Source: Theodoxus fluviatilis
Taxonomy: Eukaryota > Mollusca > Gastropoda > Cycloneritida > Neritidae
NCBI GenBank assembly: GCA_034096865.1
Contig: JAWQFJ010028318.1
Location: forward strand, 15,001-79,000
Direction: 5' to 3'
DNA: 64,000 nucleotides
Positions 24,701 to 32,160 of this stretch are shown here, piece by piece. Positions within the stretch are counted from its first letter, which is position 1. The number at the start of each line of letters is the position of its first letter. Under the pieces are notes generated by a model. That model saw only the letters and a list, made by a program, of their open reading frames with translations, did no database searches and was not told where the DNA came from. The position numbers and the translations under genes are program-made.

Positions 24701-25516
24701 ATCAGTAAGTCATGGAGCCCTGACTGAAGACACGTGTCTTGCTTGCAGGTGGTGGAGTTGAAGCTGAATGCCTTTGAGCCCATCATGGGGGTGCTGCACC
24801 GCGAGATAGAGCGCTGCCTGCAGGCCATTGAGGCAGTGGATCGCCAGATGCAGGAGCGGTTGACAGCCATCCCTGGTAATCCCCAACGGGAGCAGCAGAT
24901 CGTGACGCTGGAGCGCAACCTGGTGGCAAGGGATGTGCGGATTGCAGAACTGGAGACTCGCCTTCAGTACCTTGAGCACACGAGCCATGATGGCACGCTG
25001 CTCTGGCGCATTGGCAACTTTGCTCAGCGTCGCCAGGATGCAATCACCAACCGTACCACCAGTCTGTACTCGCCCCCGTTCTACACAGGCCGCACTGGCT
25101 ACAAGATGTGCGCCAGGATCTATCCCAATGGAGATGGCATGGGCCGTGGCACACACGTGTCTCTGTTTTTTGTGGTGATGCGTGGCCCCTACGACGCGCT
25201 GCTGCCCTGGCCCTTCCAGCAGAAGGTGACGCTGGTGCTGGTAGACCAGAACTACAAGGAGCACATCCAGGACACCTTCAAACCCGACTCCAACAGCACA
25301 TCCTTCAAGAGGCCCACAACAGAGATGAACATTGCCAGTGGGTGCCCCCTCTTCTTGCCTCTCAACAAGCTGCAGGACCAGCAGCACGGCTACGTCAAGG
25401 ATGACACCATGTTTGTCAAGATCATAGTGGACACGACGGGCCTGGACAAGTACACAGAGTTCAACCCACAACGGGGCACATTGCCCACCTCCCCCCCTCC
25501 GAACCTTGGCCACTGA
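1..25516 (+). CDS. TRAF2: TRAF2-like TNF receptor-associated factor (spliced, 5' partial)
   Basis: Spliced gene with coding exons 1-48, 777-858, 10745-10843, 11299-11457, 14359-14433, 21645-21713, 23411-23683 and 24749-25516. They join in frame to about 523 residues; human TRAF2 is about 500, so only the N-terminus is missing upstream. Order: RING end (residues 1-43), TRAF zinc fingers (44-177), variable linker and coiled coil (178-347), MATH/TRAF-C (about 348-505). TRAF proteins are cytoplasmic trimeric adaptors and RING E3 ligases that carry TNF-receptor-type signals to NF-kB and JNK. The segment [13 protein letters not shown] after the RING and the ASGCPLF and KDDTMF motifs in the MATH domain resemble the TRAF1/2 branch more than TRAF3, 4 or 6. 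Assignment to the TRAF family is firm; the exact paralogue is inferred. The array at 14365-18630 makes the extent of exon 5 uncertain. Confidence 0.9.
182..530. repeat. About 170-bp tandem duplication
   Basis: The segment beginning ACATGACTGTTTGCAATATA at 182 recurs almost unchanged at 356. The copies differ by a few substitutions and a small indel. Both end in CCCTCCCCCC, and in the second copy this run has expanded into the poly-C tract at about 519. Confidence 0.85.
519..575. repeat. Poly-C / CCCCCA tract
   Basis: About 20 consecutive C followed by several CCCCCA units. The minus strand is G-rich enough to form a G-quadruplex. The glycine-rich minus-strand ORFs here are artefacts of this tract. 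Confidence 0.9.
777..858 (+). CDS. TRAF2: TRAF exon: last RING Cys pair
   Basis: Acceptor TTGCAG at 771-776 and donor GTCAGC at 859. The first base completes the split codon (CG+G, Arg), then 27 codons follow. CKTC supplies the last two zinc ligands of the RING, and [16 protein letters not shown] matches the linker between the RING and the first TRAF zinc finger in TRAF2. The intron after it is phase 0. Confidence 0.8.
1023..1183 (+). repeat. SINE-like retroposon, copy 1, (CATC)n tail
   Basis: Shares GGTTTGGGATAAG, ATTGACCC, TCTCCCTACGCG, AATCATGGC and a 3' AAGGCTGAT..GGC block with copies at 12312-12502 and 37466-37655, and ends in CATCCATCCATCC. Same orientation as the other two. It is diverged, and its flanks are too pyrimidine-rich to define a target duplication. 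Confidence 0.65.
1395..1605. repeat. 59-bp minisatellite, left block
   Basis: About 3.5 copies of the unit that resumes at 7606 (CTCCTGCCCCC, CTCCCTACATGCCTGTCTGA, CTGCCTTGCATTC). The block stops at CATTC, where the 6-kb element is inserted. Confidence 0.9.
1606..7605. mobile_element. 6.0-kb element bounded by TGTCGCGG...CCGCGACA
   Basis: The element interrupts a 59-bp minisatellite. Its ends are an 8-bp perfect inverted repeat, TGTCGCGG (1606-1613) and CCGCGACA (7598-7605). It is flanked by the direct repeat CATTC at 1601-1605 and 7606-7610, which occurs once per unit in the uninterrupted array. TG...CA ends with a 5-bp duplication resemble an LTR retrotransposon, but I see no long direct terminal repeats and no gag-pol-like ORF. 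It may be a non-autonomous element or a composite. An inner 3.4-kb segment has its own inverted flanks (3504-6971). The longest ORF in it (132 codons at 2964-3362) has no recognisable domain. Confidence 0.75.
3504..6971. mobile_element. Inner segment with 22-bp perfect inverted ends (possible nested element)
   Basis: Bases 3504-3525 (starting GTCATTCTTAGCTAGTGG) are exactly reverse-complementary to 6950-6971. The segment between is AT-rich, has no convincing ORF, and carries scattered motifs related to CGCAGGTTACC and GGTAACTTACA in both orientations. I could not define a target duplication, so nesting is an inference. Confidence 0.5.
7606..10385. repeat. 59-bp minisatellite, main block (about 47 copies)
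   Basis: Unit of 59 bp built from CCTTACCTTTACTCCTGCC, CCCCACACCTCCC and TACATGCCTGTCTGACTG, with single-base length variants in the C run and two main subtypes (CCCACACC and CCCTTACC). The short minus-strand ORFs with a [15 protein letters not shown] pattern are translations of this repeat. Confidence 0.97.
10745..10843 (+). CDS. TRAF2: TRAF exon: first TRAF zinc finger, N-terminal part
   Basis: 33 codons in phase 0 between acceptor TTGACAG and donor GTGAGT. It begins [18 protein letters not shown], closely matching the vertebrate TRAF2 segment after the RING, and continues with [16 protein letters not shown], the C-x4-C start of the first TRAF-type zinc finger. The leading Met is internal, not a start. 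Confidence 0.92.
10844..11298 (+). other. TRAF intron
   Basis: 455-base intron with donor GTGAGT and acceptor GTTCTCCAG. No repeats or other features are seen. A start codon at 11245 opens a frame that runs into the next exon, but nothing indicates it is used. Confidence 0.7.
11299..11457 (+). CDS. TRAF2: TRAF exon: zinc fingers 1-2
   Basis: 53 codons, phase 0 at both ends, acceptor CTCCAG and donor GTAAGT. It starts [16 protein letters not shown], completing the first finger (H and C ligands) and opening the next, then has [19 protein letters not shown]. The C-x2-C...H-x3/4-C pattern is the TRAF-type zinc finger. Joined to the previous exon it reads FKAYL-EHEPAC, as expected for TRAF2. Confidence 0.9.
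11660..12097. mobile_element. 438-bp MITE with 14-bp TIRs and 7-bp duplication
   Basis: Starts TAGGTACTGGCAGT (11660-11673) and ends with its exact reverse complement (12084-12097). Flanked by the direct repeat TTACAAG at 11653-11659 and 12098-12104. No coding capacity, so a non-autonomous cut-and-paste element. The superfamily is not assigned. Confidence 0.85.
12312..12502 (+). mobile_element. SINE-like retroposon, copy 2, with 12-bp target duplication
   Basis: About 191 bp ending in (CATC)n and flanked by TCCCCAAGAAAG at 12300-12311 and 12503-12514, a typical retroposition duplication. The 3' region contains two nested complementary pairs, GGCCT/AGGCC and AGCCT/AGGCT, around an ACAA loop, predicting a hairpin just before the tail. 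I see no convincing tRNA A and B boxes, so it may be a SINE of another origin or a truncated LINE 3' end. Confidence 0.8.
12550..14129. mobile_element. 1.58-kb element bounded by TGTCAC...GTGACA-type ends
   Basis: Starts TGTCACGGG and ends GACGTGTGACA. Flanked by the direct repeat AAGGG at 12545-12549 and 14130-14134. The terminal pattern (TGTCRC, 5-bp duplication) matches the 6-kb element at 1606-7605. It could be a solo LTR or a non-autonomous relative. Internally, a roughly 70-100-bp degenerate repeat recurs at about 13268, 13371, 13471 and 13538 (CAATGC..ACAAA followed by GAACT and CAATT). No convincing protein. Confidence 0.7.
14359..14433 (+). CDS. TRAF2: TRAF exon: zinc finger with KIPREK (GC donor)
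   Basis: 25 codons in phase 0 after acceptor TGTTGCAG. It reads [16 protein letters not shown] then NKNKIPREK, matching the TRAF2 finger that contains CPKFPLTC..C and KKKIPREK. The next exon (21645) supplies the missing His and Cys ligands. The donor is AAG|GCAAGT, a non-canonical GC donor with otherwise perfect consensus. From base 14365 onward the exon end plus 30 intron bases are tandemly amplified (14365-18630), so the exon may be longer in some transcripts. Confidence 0.85.
14365..18630 (+). repeat. 99-bp array spanning zinc-finger exon end and GC donor, 43 copies
   Basis: 43 near-identical 99-bp units: one at 14365-14463, a 10-N gap, then exactly 42 units from 14473 to 18630. Each unit holds 69 bases of exon (from the Asn codon through PREK) and 30 bases downstream of the donor (GCAAGTAGCAGTGACTATAA and ten more). 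The unit is 33 codons with no stop, so the frame entered at 14359 stays open to 18837. Variants are few: AAC/AAT at the unit start, ACG/ATG (Thr/Met) in units 1, 24 and 41, AGA/AGG in units 32, 34 and 36. Other frames are also open, so openness alone does not prove coding. Confidence 0.97.
14466..14475. other. Assembly gap (10 N)
   Basis: Ten N bases sit where one base is expected between the first two 99-bp units. The gap is probably a placeholder, so the true copy number is unknown. Confidence 0.99.
18631..18800 (+). repeat. AGT/GAC-rich degenerate repeat after the 99-bp array
   Basis: Continuation of the downstream motif as short units such as AGCAGTGGTGACAAT, decaying into (AGT)n. This low-complexity tract probably seeded the slippage or unequal exchange that produced the 99-bp array. 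The stop for the read-through frame is at 18835-18837. Confidence 0.85.
18882..19514. mobile_element. 633-bp MITE, CAGGGATGAAAA ends, 6-bp duplication
   Basis: Begins CAGGGATGAAAA and ends TTTTCATCCCTG, exact inverted ends of 12 bp. Flanked by TATACT at 18876-18881 and 19515-19520. The CAGGG start is hAT-like, but the duplication is 6 rather than 8 bp. No transposase is encoded. Confidence 0.85.
19634..20425. repeat. 19-bp minisatellite, left block
   Basis: Unit GGGTTGTATGGAGAGTGCA with variants (ATAGAGAATGTA and others), about 41 copies. The long minus-strand ORFs with an alternating [14 protein letters not shown] pattern are translations of this array. Confidence 0.95.
20426..20884. mobile_element. 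MITE-like element with TCATGGAAA-rich ends, inside the 19-bp array
   Basis: Splits the 19-bp minisatellite. The right end reads in reverse CAGGGTTCGTACAGG and then GACTTTCCATGA-type motifs. The left end starts CAGG followed directly by TCATGGAAAACCTGG, so part of the left terminus seems to be missing. AAGTCATGGAA motifs recur near both ends. Placed with hAT-like MITEs by its CAGGG end; no clean duplication because the flanks are repetitive. Confidence 0.6.
20885..21597. repeat. 19-bp minisatellite, right block
   Basis: Same unit as 19634-20425, with a common 16-bp deletion variant (GAGAGTAGGGTTGTAT). It ends about 45 bases before the next TRAF exon. Confidence 0.95.
21645..21713 (+). CDS. 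TRAF2: TRAF exon: last zinc finger
   Basis: 23 codons, phase 0 at both ends, acceptor TTTGTCCTTGCAG and donor GTACAG. It reads [16 protein letters not shown] then PVGCSIQ. The His and the first Cys complete the finger begun in the GC-donor exon (C-x2-C-x12-H-x4-C across the junction), and C-x4-C opens the last finger. Confidence 0.88.
21714..23410 (+). other. TRAF intron with (TG)n and 17-19-bp array
   Basis: Begins with a TG-rich microsatellite (about 21718-21818), then about 200 bases of unique sequence, then the TGACTGAAGACTGGG-type array, ending in the acceptor GGTATCAACAG. Confidence 0.75.
22080..23345. repeat. 17-19-bp TGTGACTGAAGACTGGG array
   Basis: Degenerate repeat built on TGTGTGACTGAAGACTGGG with 17-bp variants and many substitutions. 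Ser/Pro/His-rich minus-strand ORFs here are repeat translations. Confidence 0.92.
23411..23683 (+). CDS. TRAF2: TRAF exon: linker and start of coiled coil
   Basis: 91 codons, phase 0, acceptor ATCAACAG and donor [26 protein letters not shown] completes the last zinc finger region (H-x3-H), then [12 protein letters not shown] has heptad character, and a Gln/Ser/Pro/Thr-rich stretch ([15 protein letters not shown]) follows as a flexible linker. The position matches the region before TRAF-N in TRAF2. Confidence 0.85.
23684..24748 (+). other. TRAF intron with CCCCT-rich microsatellite
   Basis: Starts at donor GTAGGT and soon enters the C/T-rich repeat. From about 24260 the sequence is unique, ending in GTCTTGCTTGCAG. 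Proline/serine-rich ORFs here are repeat artefacts. Confidence 0.75.
23795..24255. repeat. (CTCCC)n / (CTCCT)n microsatellite
   Basis: Nearly pure pyrimidine on the + strand, made of CTCCC and CTCCT pentamers with interruptions. Confidence 0.97.
24749..25516 (+). CDS. TRAF2: TRAF last exon: coiled coil and MATH/TRAF-C domain
   Basis: 255 codons and a TGA stop at 25514-25516, after acceptor GCTTGCAG. The first 75 or so residues ([20 protein letters not shown], later [19 protein letters not shown]) form a leucine-rich heptad coiled coil, the TRAF-N trimerisation helix. From [13 protein letters not shown] onward is the MATH/TRAF-C domain: [61 protein letters not shown] and [15 protein letters not shown] are hallmark segments. 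This domain binds receptor tails and adaptors. After IVDTTGL there is a short species-specific tail (about 22 residues). One large exon for the whole domain is usual in TRAF1/2/3 genes. Confidence 0.97.
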   Translation: MVELKLNAFEPIMGVLHREIERCLQAIEAVDRQMQERLTAIPGNPQREQQIVTLERNLVARDVRIAELETRLQYLEHTSHDGTLLWRIGNFAQRRQDAITNRTTSLYSPPFYTGRTGYKMCARIYPNGDGMGRGTHVSLFFVVMRGPYDALLPWPFQQKVTLVLVDQNYKEHIQDTFKPDSNSTSFKRPTTEMNIASGCPLFLPLNKLQDQQHGYVKDDTMFVKIIVDTTGLDKYTEFNPQRGTLPTSPPPNLGH

Positions 25517-26910
25517 TGGGCCCTGCCCAGCGGGGCAGAATGGTGGGATTGCCCTTGGCTTAGCCTAGGGCCGGATGGTGGGTCACCAGCCAAGACAGAT
25601 GGGGGTGTGGCTTTAGTTGGAAAGGAAGGTATGTCTTTACCCAGAGGAAACAGGACTGTGCAGGCTGTTGGCTTGGTCAGGTAAGGAAGCGTTGGACTGC
25701 AGTGGTGGCTTGGTCTGGCAGGATGCCTTTAGGCTTGATGGCGTGCAAGGCCTAGTGGCTTGATCAGATGGGGATGACATGGATCTAACTTGGGCAGCTT
25801 GAGATTGAGAGACTGCAGGCTTATGCTTTGATGTTTGAAATGGTGTTTGAAGGAAAGAGAATGGGAGCGTCACAGTGCCATATCTTGGTATTGTTTGTAG
25901 AGAGAACTAACTGCTTTGGTGATAACACACACTGTTAATTAAAGGGGAGTTAATTCAGAGCTACATGTATATGCCTATGTCGTGAGCTTAGGAATGGTGA
26001 GATCACAGTTGCTTCTGTTGTCAATATGCAAGAAAAGCTATCTGCCAGTCTTACTGGCAAGCACTCATGGGAGACGCAAGACCAGGAGTGATTTGAAGAT
26101 TGCTGGGCTGGGTGTCTGACAGACCTGTCCGTCTTGACTGTCCTTGATGGGAGGATGCCACACAGGAAGGTCACTGAGGGGTCTTGCTGCTGTCAGTCAT
26201 GTCTGTGTGTGACTGCCCAAGTGCACTGAACACTGGGGATGTGGGGCGCTGGAGGCTGCGGGCTGCTGGAAGGAGAGACCTGCAAAGCATGCGACAGTGT
26301 GGACCTTGAGGCTGGTATGCATGCATGTGTGTCTGTTTTGAGAGAGAGAGAGAGAGAGACATGTATACACACACAATGCATACACAGATGGACCGACCGG
26401 TACAGAGATATAAAAGATGGTCTGGCATCTCCTTCACAAGAGAGTCATTAATCTGATTTTAACAGCTCTACTGCATGAAAGAAGCATAGCAAATCAAAGG
26501 AGATTGGTGAGTCTCTACTGTTGCTGAACATTACATTTTTCTGCTTACATTAGTAGACCTTGCGCTAGTTGCTTTTTGTAAAGAGGTATGTCTTCAATTT
26601 GTCTATGGGAACTTGTGTAAAGGTACATTTTTAGAGAGGTGTACAGATGAATACAACAAATTCTTATGTAGGGAATAACCATTGAAGCACGCCTAGAGAG
26701 GAGCACAGATGGAAAGAGTGGACAAGGTGAGGGAGCTGCTGGGGGCCTTCACAAGCATGGCAGACAGAGGACGCTGTGCTGCTCAGCCCTCTCCAGAATC
26801 CAGAACCCTGCTGCACGGTGTTCTCCAGATGCTTGTCAGAAACTGTGTAACTTGCCTGTGCAAATGGAACAGATTTGTTCCTTGAAAAGACGAAAGCACT
26901 ATGTTGAAAA

Positions 26911-27418
26911 TGCTGTCACGCAGTCTGCAGCCATCTCACACTGAAATGAGAGTGGGTTTGCTCCATGGTGGAGTGCTGTCACGCAGTCTGCAGCCATCTC
27001 ACACTGAAATGAGAGTGGGTTTGCTCCATGGTGGAGTGCTGTCACGCAGTCTGCAGCCATCTCACACTGAAATGAGAGTGGGTTTGCTCCATGGTGGAGT
27101 GCTGTCACGCAGTCTGCAGCCATCTCACACTGAAATGAGAGTGGGTTTGCTCCATGGTGGAGTGCTGTCACGCAGTCTGCAGCCATCTCACACTGAAATG
27201 AGAGTGGGTTTGCTCCATGGTGGAGTGCTGTCACGCAGTCTGCAGCCATCTCACACTGAAATGAGTGGGTTTGCTCCATGGTGGAGTGCTGTCACGCAGT
27301 CTGCAGCCATCTCACACTGAAATGAGAGTGGGTTTGCTCCATGGTGGAGTGCTGTCACGCAGTCTGCAGCCATCTCACACTGAAATGAGAGTGGGTTTGC
27401 TCCATGGTGGAGTGCTGA
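26911..27418. repeat. 63-bp tandem repeat, 8 copies
   Basis: Unit contains GTGCTGTCACGCAGTCTGCA, GCCATCTCACACTGAAATGA and GAGTGGGTTTGCTCCATGGT. One copy lacks two bases (GAGAG to GAG), which breaks the frame, so the open frames on both strands are not genes. Confidence 0.97.
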
Positions 27419-27529
27419 CTAGAGACGAGCTTTCCATGGCAGCTGCGGGAAGGCAATGGTCACCACACACTAAAGGGATGATGTGGAGTGCACTGCTGAC
27501 AAATACTTGGATGCATTATTAACACAGTA

Positions 27530-27830
27530 GTGGGGGGGGGGGGGGGGGGGGGCTTTCCGATCTTTTTTTAGCAAGGTGGGGGGGGGGAACTTTCCAAACT
27601 TTTACAAGTGGGGGGGGGGGGGGGGGGGGTTTCAAGCTTTTTTTAGCAAGAGGGGGGTCTAAACTATTTTTAGCAAGCGGGGGGGGGGGGGGGGGGGGTT
27701 CCAAACTTTTTTTAGCAAGCGGGGGAGGGTGTGTGTGTGTGTTTCCAAGCTTTTTTTAGCAAGCGGGGGGAGGGGAGGGTTCCAAACTTTTTTTACCAAG
27801 CGGATGGGGGGGGGGGGGGGGGGGGTCTTA
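27530..27830. repeat. G-run tandem repeat, about 40-bp units
   Basis: Six or more units of the form TTCCAAACTTTTTTTAGCAAG followed by a run of 7 to 22 G. If it is in the TRAF 3'UTR, the RNA would carry several G-quadruplex-capable tracts. Confidence 0.9.
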
Positions 27831-29282
27831 CTACACAGTAAGTGGAAAACACATGGTGGTATGTCAAATTTTTCATGAAGATGTCAGGCTGATTCAAAGT
27901 ATAATGTGCAGAGCCTGTAGCAGCGAGGGCTTTATCCAAACCAGTTAGCACTGCGATGTGCCATTGTCATATACTTCATTTGTTGCGGAGGGTAGGCCTA
28001 GTCTGAATACATTGTTGATACACTGGATACAGTGGATACACTGTTCTGAGACTGGCGCTGGTGGGCAAGGTTGCTGCAGACTTGTAGAATTCCCCCTCTG
28101 AGACATACTCGCCCCTCCCCAACTCATTCTACCCCTTTTTGGCCAGGCCATATCCGCTGCACTTGGTAACAATGTCTCTGCTGGAAAATGCATGGAAGAG
28201 TAATGAAAGTGTAGAGCCCTGACAAAAAGTCCCCTTCACTTCAACTTTGGGCCCTAGGCCTTGTCTTGGGTATGTACAAAGCTGTATGTCTTGAAGCAGG
28301 TGCTATCATTTGCTGGCAGGAGTACCTAGAGGCTATGATGCAAATGAATGTGCTGCACATGAACTGATGAAGTGTCGATTTTGAAATTAATGCCCACAGT
28401 GAATTGTACATATTGCATAGTACTTGAAATAACCTGGTGTCTGAGTGAGAACCGATAAAATTAGAATGAAATTTAATGTTCTGACTATCTGTTGTTTTTT
28501 GTGACAGGCATAAAAGTTGTGCTGGTGAAACTTGGAAACAGATTTGTTGAGATAGCCCTGTGTCCTAGTACTTATGCATAAACTGAGTACATGTCAGTTT
28601 GCTATGACAGTTAGTATTTGCAGTGTGACAAAGAAGAATGAAGAATGACATAAAATAGTTGTGTGGCTAATTAAATTTTTCATTTGGTTAAGACTGACAT
28701 TTTGAATTTTCATGTTGGATTTTCTGTACCAAGTGTGTATTTGTTGGAAATTATGTTGTTGTGTAAGGTTTTAACTGTTATTTTTCAAGTGCTTTTATGA
28801 GTTGTTTAAAATTATTTCTTGCTTTGGTTATGATTGCATTATCAGCAACTTGATGTACACTGTAGACTTTTGAGTACATGCAGTGTTTGTTGTGTAGACC
28901 TATTGAAATCAATGTCCAGGGCTGTGTTTTGCTTATTTGAAGAAATAGCACTGCTCTGTAAGATTAGGCAGAGAAGACAACCCTTTTTGCTGGGGGTTTC
29001 TTCGATTTCAGTGACATGTTATTTTGAACTGACTGACGATACTTGCCCACTTTTCGTTGGCTTTTGAAAACTGGAGGCTTTTTGTTTGTCTTTCTTGTTT
29101 GAGGATCCAGGAAATTGGGATGCATTTTACAATAGTGTTATTTGCGTGGTGGTACTACAGAGAAATCTTGTCTGCTGTTTCTGTGAATCTTCACTAATCT
29201 TCAAGAATGTATGAATGTATGTACATAGGATCAATAGTTTCACTTTTGGGATTTGGACATGAACACCTTGCCTTTTTTTTAG

Positions 29283-29442
29283 GTGTTTGATGCAGGTGTG
29301 ACTAGATTTTAGAGAGGGAAGTGAAAGCAGTTGTCATGTGACTGGTTTGACTGCCAGGCTATGTTTGATGCAGGTGTGACTAGATTTTAGAGAGGGAAGT
29401 GAAAGCAGTTGTCATGTGACTGGTTTGACTGCCAGGCTATGT
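29283..29442. repeat. 80-bp tandem duplication
   Basis: The segment starting GTTTGATGCAGGTGTGACTA occurs twice in tandem (29283 and 29363), essentially identical. Confidence 0.9.
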
Positions 29443-30774
29443 TGGGTGCAGATGTGATGCTGACTGGGAAAAATGCCTGAAGGTTGGATGATAAATGACA
29501 AAGCTGAGGTTATGGGCGAATGGAAAGTTTTTGAATTGATGAGTTCATTGCTTTTCTGTGATATCCCAATGAAAGGCGCAGTGCCGCTTTGCCTAGCACA
29601 TCTACATCATCACAGTTTCATCATTACTGCATTTGAAGCCTTTCAGGCATGTAGCTTCACTTCGATCATTACTTCCTTGGGTCGCGGTTAATCACTATTA
29701 GTACAAATGCAATTTGACATTGTTGTATGCAACATCTTCAGCCAGTTGGCAATTTCCTTGTATGTTCAGATTTATTGAAAATACATACATGTATATATTC
29801 AGAAGGTCTTGTTGAAGAAGTAGGATGTTTATCCCAGATTGAGACTGATTTAACTGAAAACCCTATTTGCTATGAATGCCCACTTTGGCCCAGTTCTATT
29901 CAGTATTCTATGGGTTTCATGTGTAGCGGACTTGTTACTACAGATGCCTACTGTAGTGGAGTCCTCTCGGTTCTCCGAGTTCAGTGTGGATACCCCTATC
30001 TTCCCCCCACAGACTCGCCAAGTAATTAACGTCTATTCAGGATGCTTTCTGTGCCAAAGCTACACACCTGTACACCTGTACACCTACAAATGCTCCACCA
30101 GATCCTACTTAATGGCACTTCTGTGCACAGTCTCAGGCTAATGACTGCTTGTAATGAAACTCTTAACATAAATATAAGTAATGACTTTCTAAAAATGATT
30201 CAAACTTATAACAAGATGGTTTATCCTGACATGGTTGAATCCACCAGAGGCTGTACAGGTAGTTTCAAGTTCTTTCTTTATTCCTGACTCTGTGTGAGCT
30301 CTTTTGGGCCCAGGGTTCGAAAACTTGGCAATGGGATCTTTCCATGGGAAGGCTGCCATCTGTCCATTCCTTCAGCCACCACCACCGTGCATGCTTGCAT
30401 GTGTAATGCATCTGCACAGGGTGCACTCCCAGCCCAACAGCTGCCCTGTGGCAGTTGACTAAGTCTCCAGAGCTCACTGAGGAAGCTGGTTTACTGAAGC
30501 AAGCTGTCAGATGACTCGGGTCTGTCAGGAGCTGTTGTTTCTCTCCCTTCCATTATCTAATGTTCCCCTTTTCTTGCACAGTGCTGATGAAAACTTCTTG
30601 TTGAAATAGTGTTTTGATCATTAGACATGTGCTTATCTTCATCTTCATGCCTGACAAATTTCTATTTAAATGGGGGGGAAAAGTGTTTCCCTATAGAACA
30701 CATTTAAAGGGGATGAATGAAAGAGTTAAGAGCGCAACATTCAGTTGGAGCAAATTGGTCGCGATGTAAACAAG

Positions 30775-30862
30775 AAGTTCCAAGTAGAACACACAGGAAG
30801 TTCCAAGTAGAACACACAGGAAGTTCCAAGTAGAACACACAGGAAGTTCCAAGTAGAACACG
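30775..30862. repeat. 24-bp tandem repeat, about 4 copies
   Basis: AGGAAGTTCCAAGTAGAACA plus four bases repeated. GGAAGTTCC is palindromic and ETS/STAT-like, but no function is implied. Confidence 0.85.
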
Positions 30863-31656
30863 CGGAGCAGATCTTGCTGGAGGACAGTTTTCTCCTTGAT
30901 GAAAGTTATGCTGCCATTTTGTCTTTACCCTCCCATTATTCTGGCAAAGGCTGCATGGGATAACAATGTTTGGGCCACCAGTCGATTTTTATTGTCACTT
31001 ACAAGTTTAAGGAATCATTGACATTTATTCAGTGTTGCTTCAGTGCTGAACGCACACTTCTTATGTATAAACTGCAGTTTAATGTATGCCATTTTGTTGC
31101 TGCACTGGCGATGTGAGATTGATGAGTACATGATTGCGTGGCTGGTGTTTCTGTTGGCTGCTCCAGAAGTCCTGGGTTTGATTCGATAATGGGATGCATT
31201 GATTTGAATAATTCTTTGTTGAATTCAGTATCTCCCAAAATCACCCATTTTGCAACCAGAGACAAATTATTGCAATTAACAAATATGTTGTTGGAAGTAG
31301 AATTAATTCTTTGTGTTCTTCGGCACACTTTTTAATGAAGCATACAATTGACCCTGAAGGGTATGATGACAAAACTTATGGATAGAATAACACAGGGGTT
31401 TTTGTTGCATTCTGTTTCAATTTAGAGGGAGTTAATTGTCATGTTTGGGTCATGGCATTTTGGCACAAGATGCCACAAGCCTTGCAGTCTTGGAAAGGCA
31501 TGTGTCTAATTTTTCTTTCCTTGATCTTGTGTGATTCTGAATTCAATAGCAGCCACATTGAATATTGCATGAAAAACATTGAATAACTAATTAACTTTGA
31601 GTGCTTGACTATATATCTCCTTGTATGATGCCATTTTGATGTAAATGTTTTGGTGA

Positions 31657-31662
31657 AATAAA
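31657..31662 (+). terminator. Candidate poly(A) signal for TRAF
   Basis: AATAAA within GGTGAAATAAAATG, followed 10-30 bases later by GTGTTTTCTTGTTTGTG, a plausible GU-rich downstream element. Assignment to TRAF is inferred from strand and order. Confidence 0.45.
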
Positions 31663-32012
31663 ATGTTTAAAAGTGTTTTCTTGTTTGTGACTGACCAGTC
31701 TTTGTCATGGTTAGCAATTTTGTGTTTAAGTGAATGAATTGTACCAATGATAGAAACAGGCAGAATGAATGAATGATTGAAGTGCTATTGCTTTTGTAGG
31801 ATATGTAATGCAATTGATCATGAAAATCTCAAGAGCTGGTTGGAGCATGTCAAAGTCTCAATCAACCCCTAGCTATCCACCTCGAATGCTTCCATTGGGG
31901 AAATGCGGTTTGTCTATTCTTTACCCTAAACCACACATAGAGAGAGGAAGCTGATAAACACAATTATTGCAAGCAGGAAACCAAACAAAACGCTGTCCAA
32001 GGAGGAGTATGT

Positions 32013-32160
32013 TCAGTTCAGTTCAGTTCAGTCTCTTCACCCTGAGATGGGTTGTTGAGGACCACTGATGACTTTCGGACAATCTTCCTCCATCGATCTC
32101 TATCCTCTGTGGCTCGCTGTGAGTCAGCAAAGGTCAAGCCTGTCCACTCCTTGATGTAGT
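32013..32160 (-). mobile_element. 5'-truncated LINE 3' end with 13-bp target duplication
   Basis: Minus-strand translation gives KEWTGLTFADSQRATEDRDR then WRKIVRKSS, the C-terminal end of an ORF2 protein of a non-LTR retrotransposon. The 3' tail is (CTGAA)n, read on the + strand as GTTCAGTTCAGTTCAG. Flanked by AGGAGGAGTATGT at 32000-32012 and 32161-32173. A longer copy of the same family is at 58134-58365. Confidence 0.88.

Larger units (their letters stand above)
25517..31680 (+). other. Probable TRAF 3' untranslated region
   Basis: No convincing coding exon follows the TGA stop. The first good poly(A) signal I find is AATAAA at 31657, followed by a GT-rich stretch. If that site is used, the 3'UTR is about 6.1 kb. 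It contains a 63-bp array, G-run tracts, an 80-bp duplication and a 24-bp array. Earlier cleavage at an ATTAAA such as 28672 is possible. Confidence 0.4.

Noticed and set aside
31140..31200. tRNA-like B box (GGGTTTGATTCG)
   Set aside because: No matching A box or cloverleaf around it. A similar GGGTTCGAAAAC at 30313 fails the same test.
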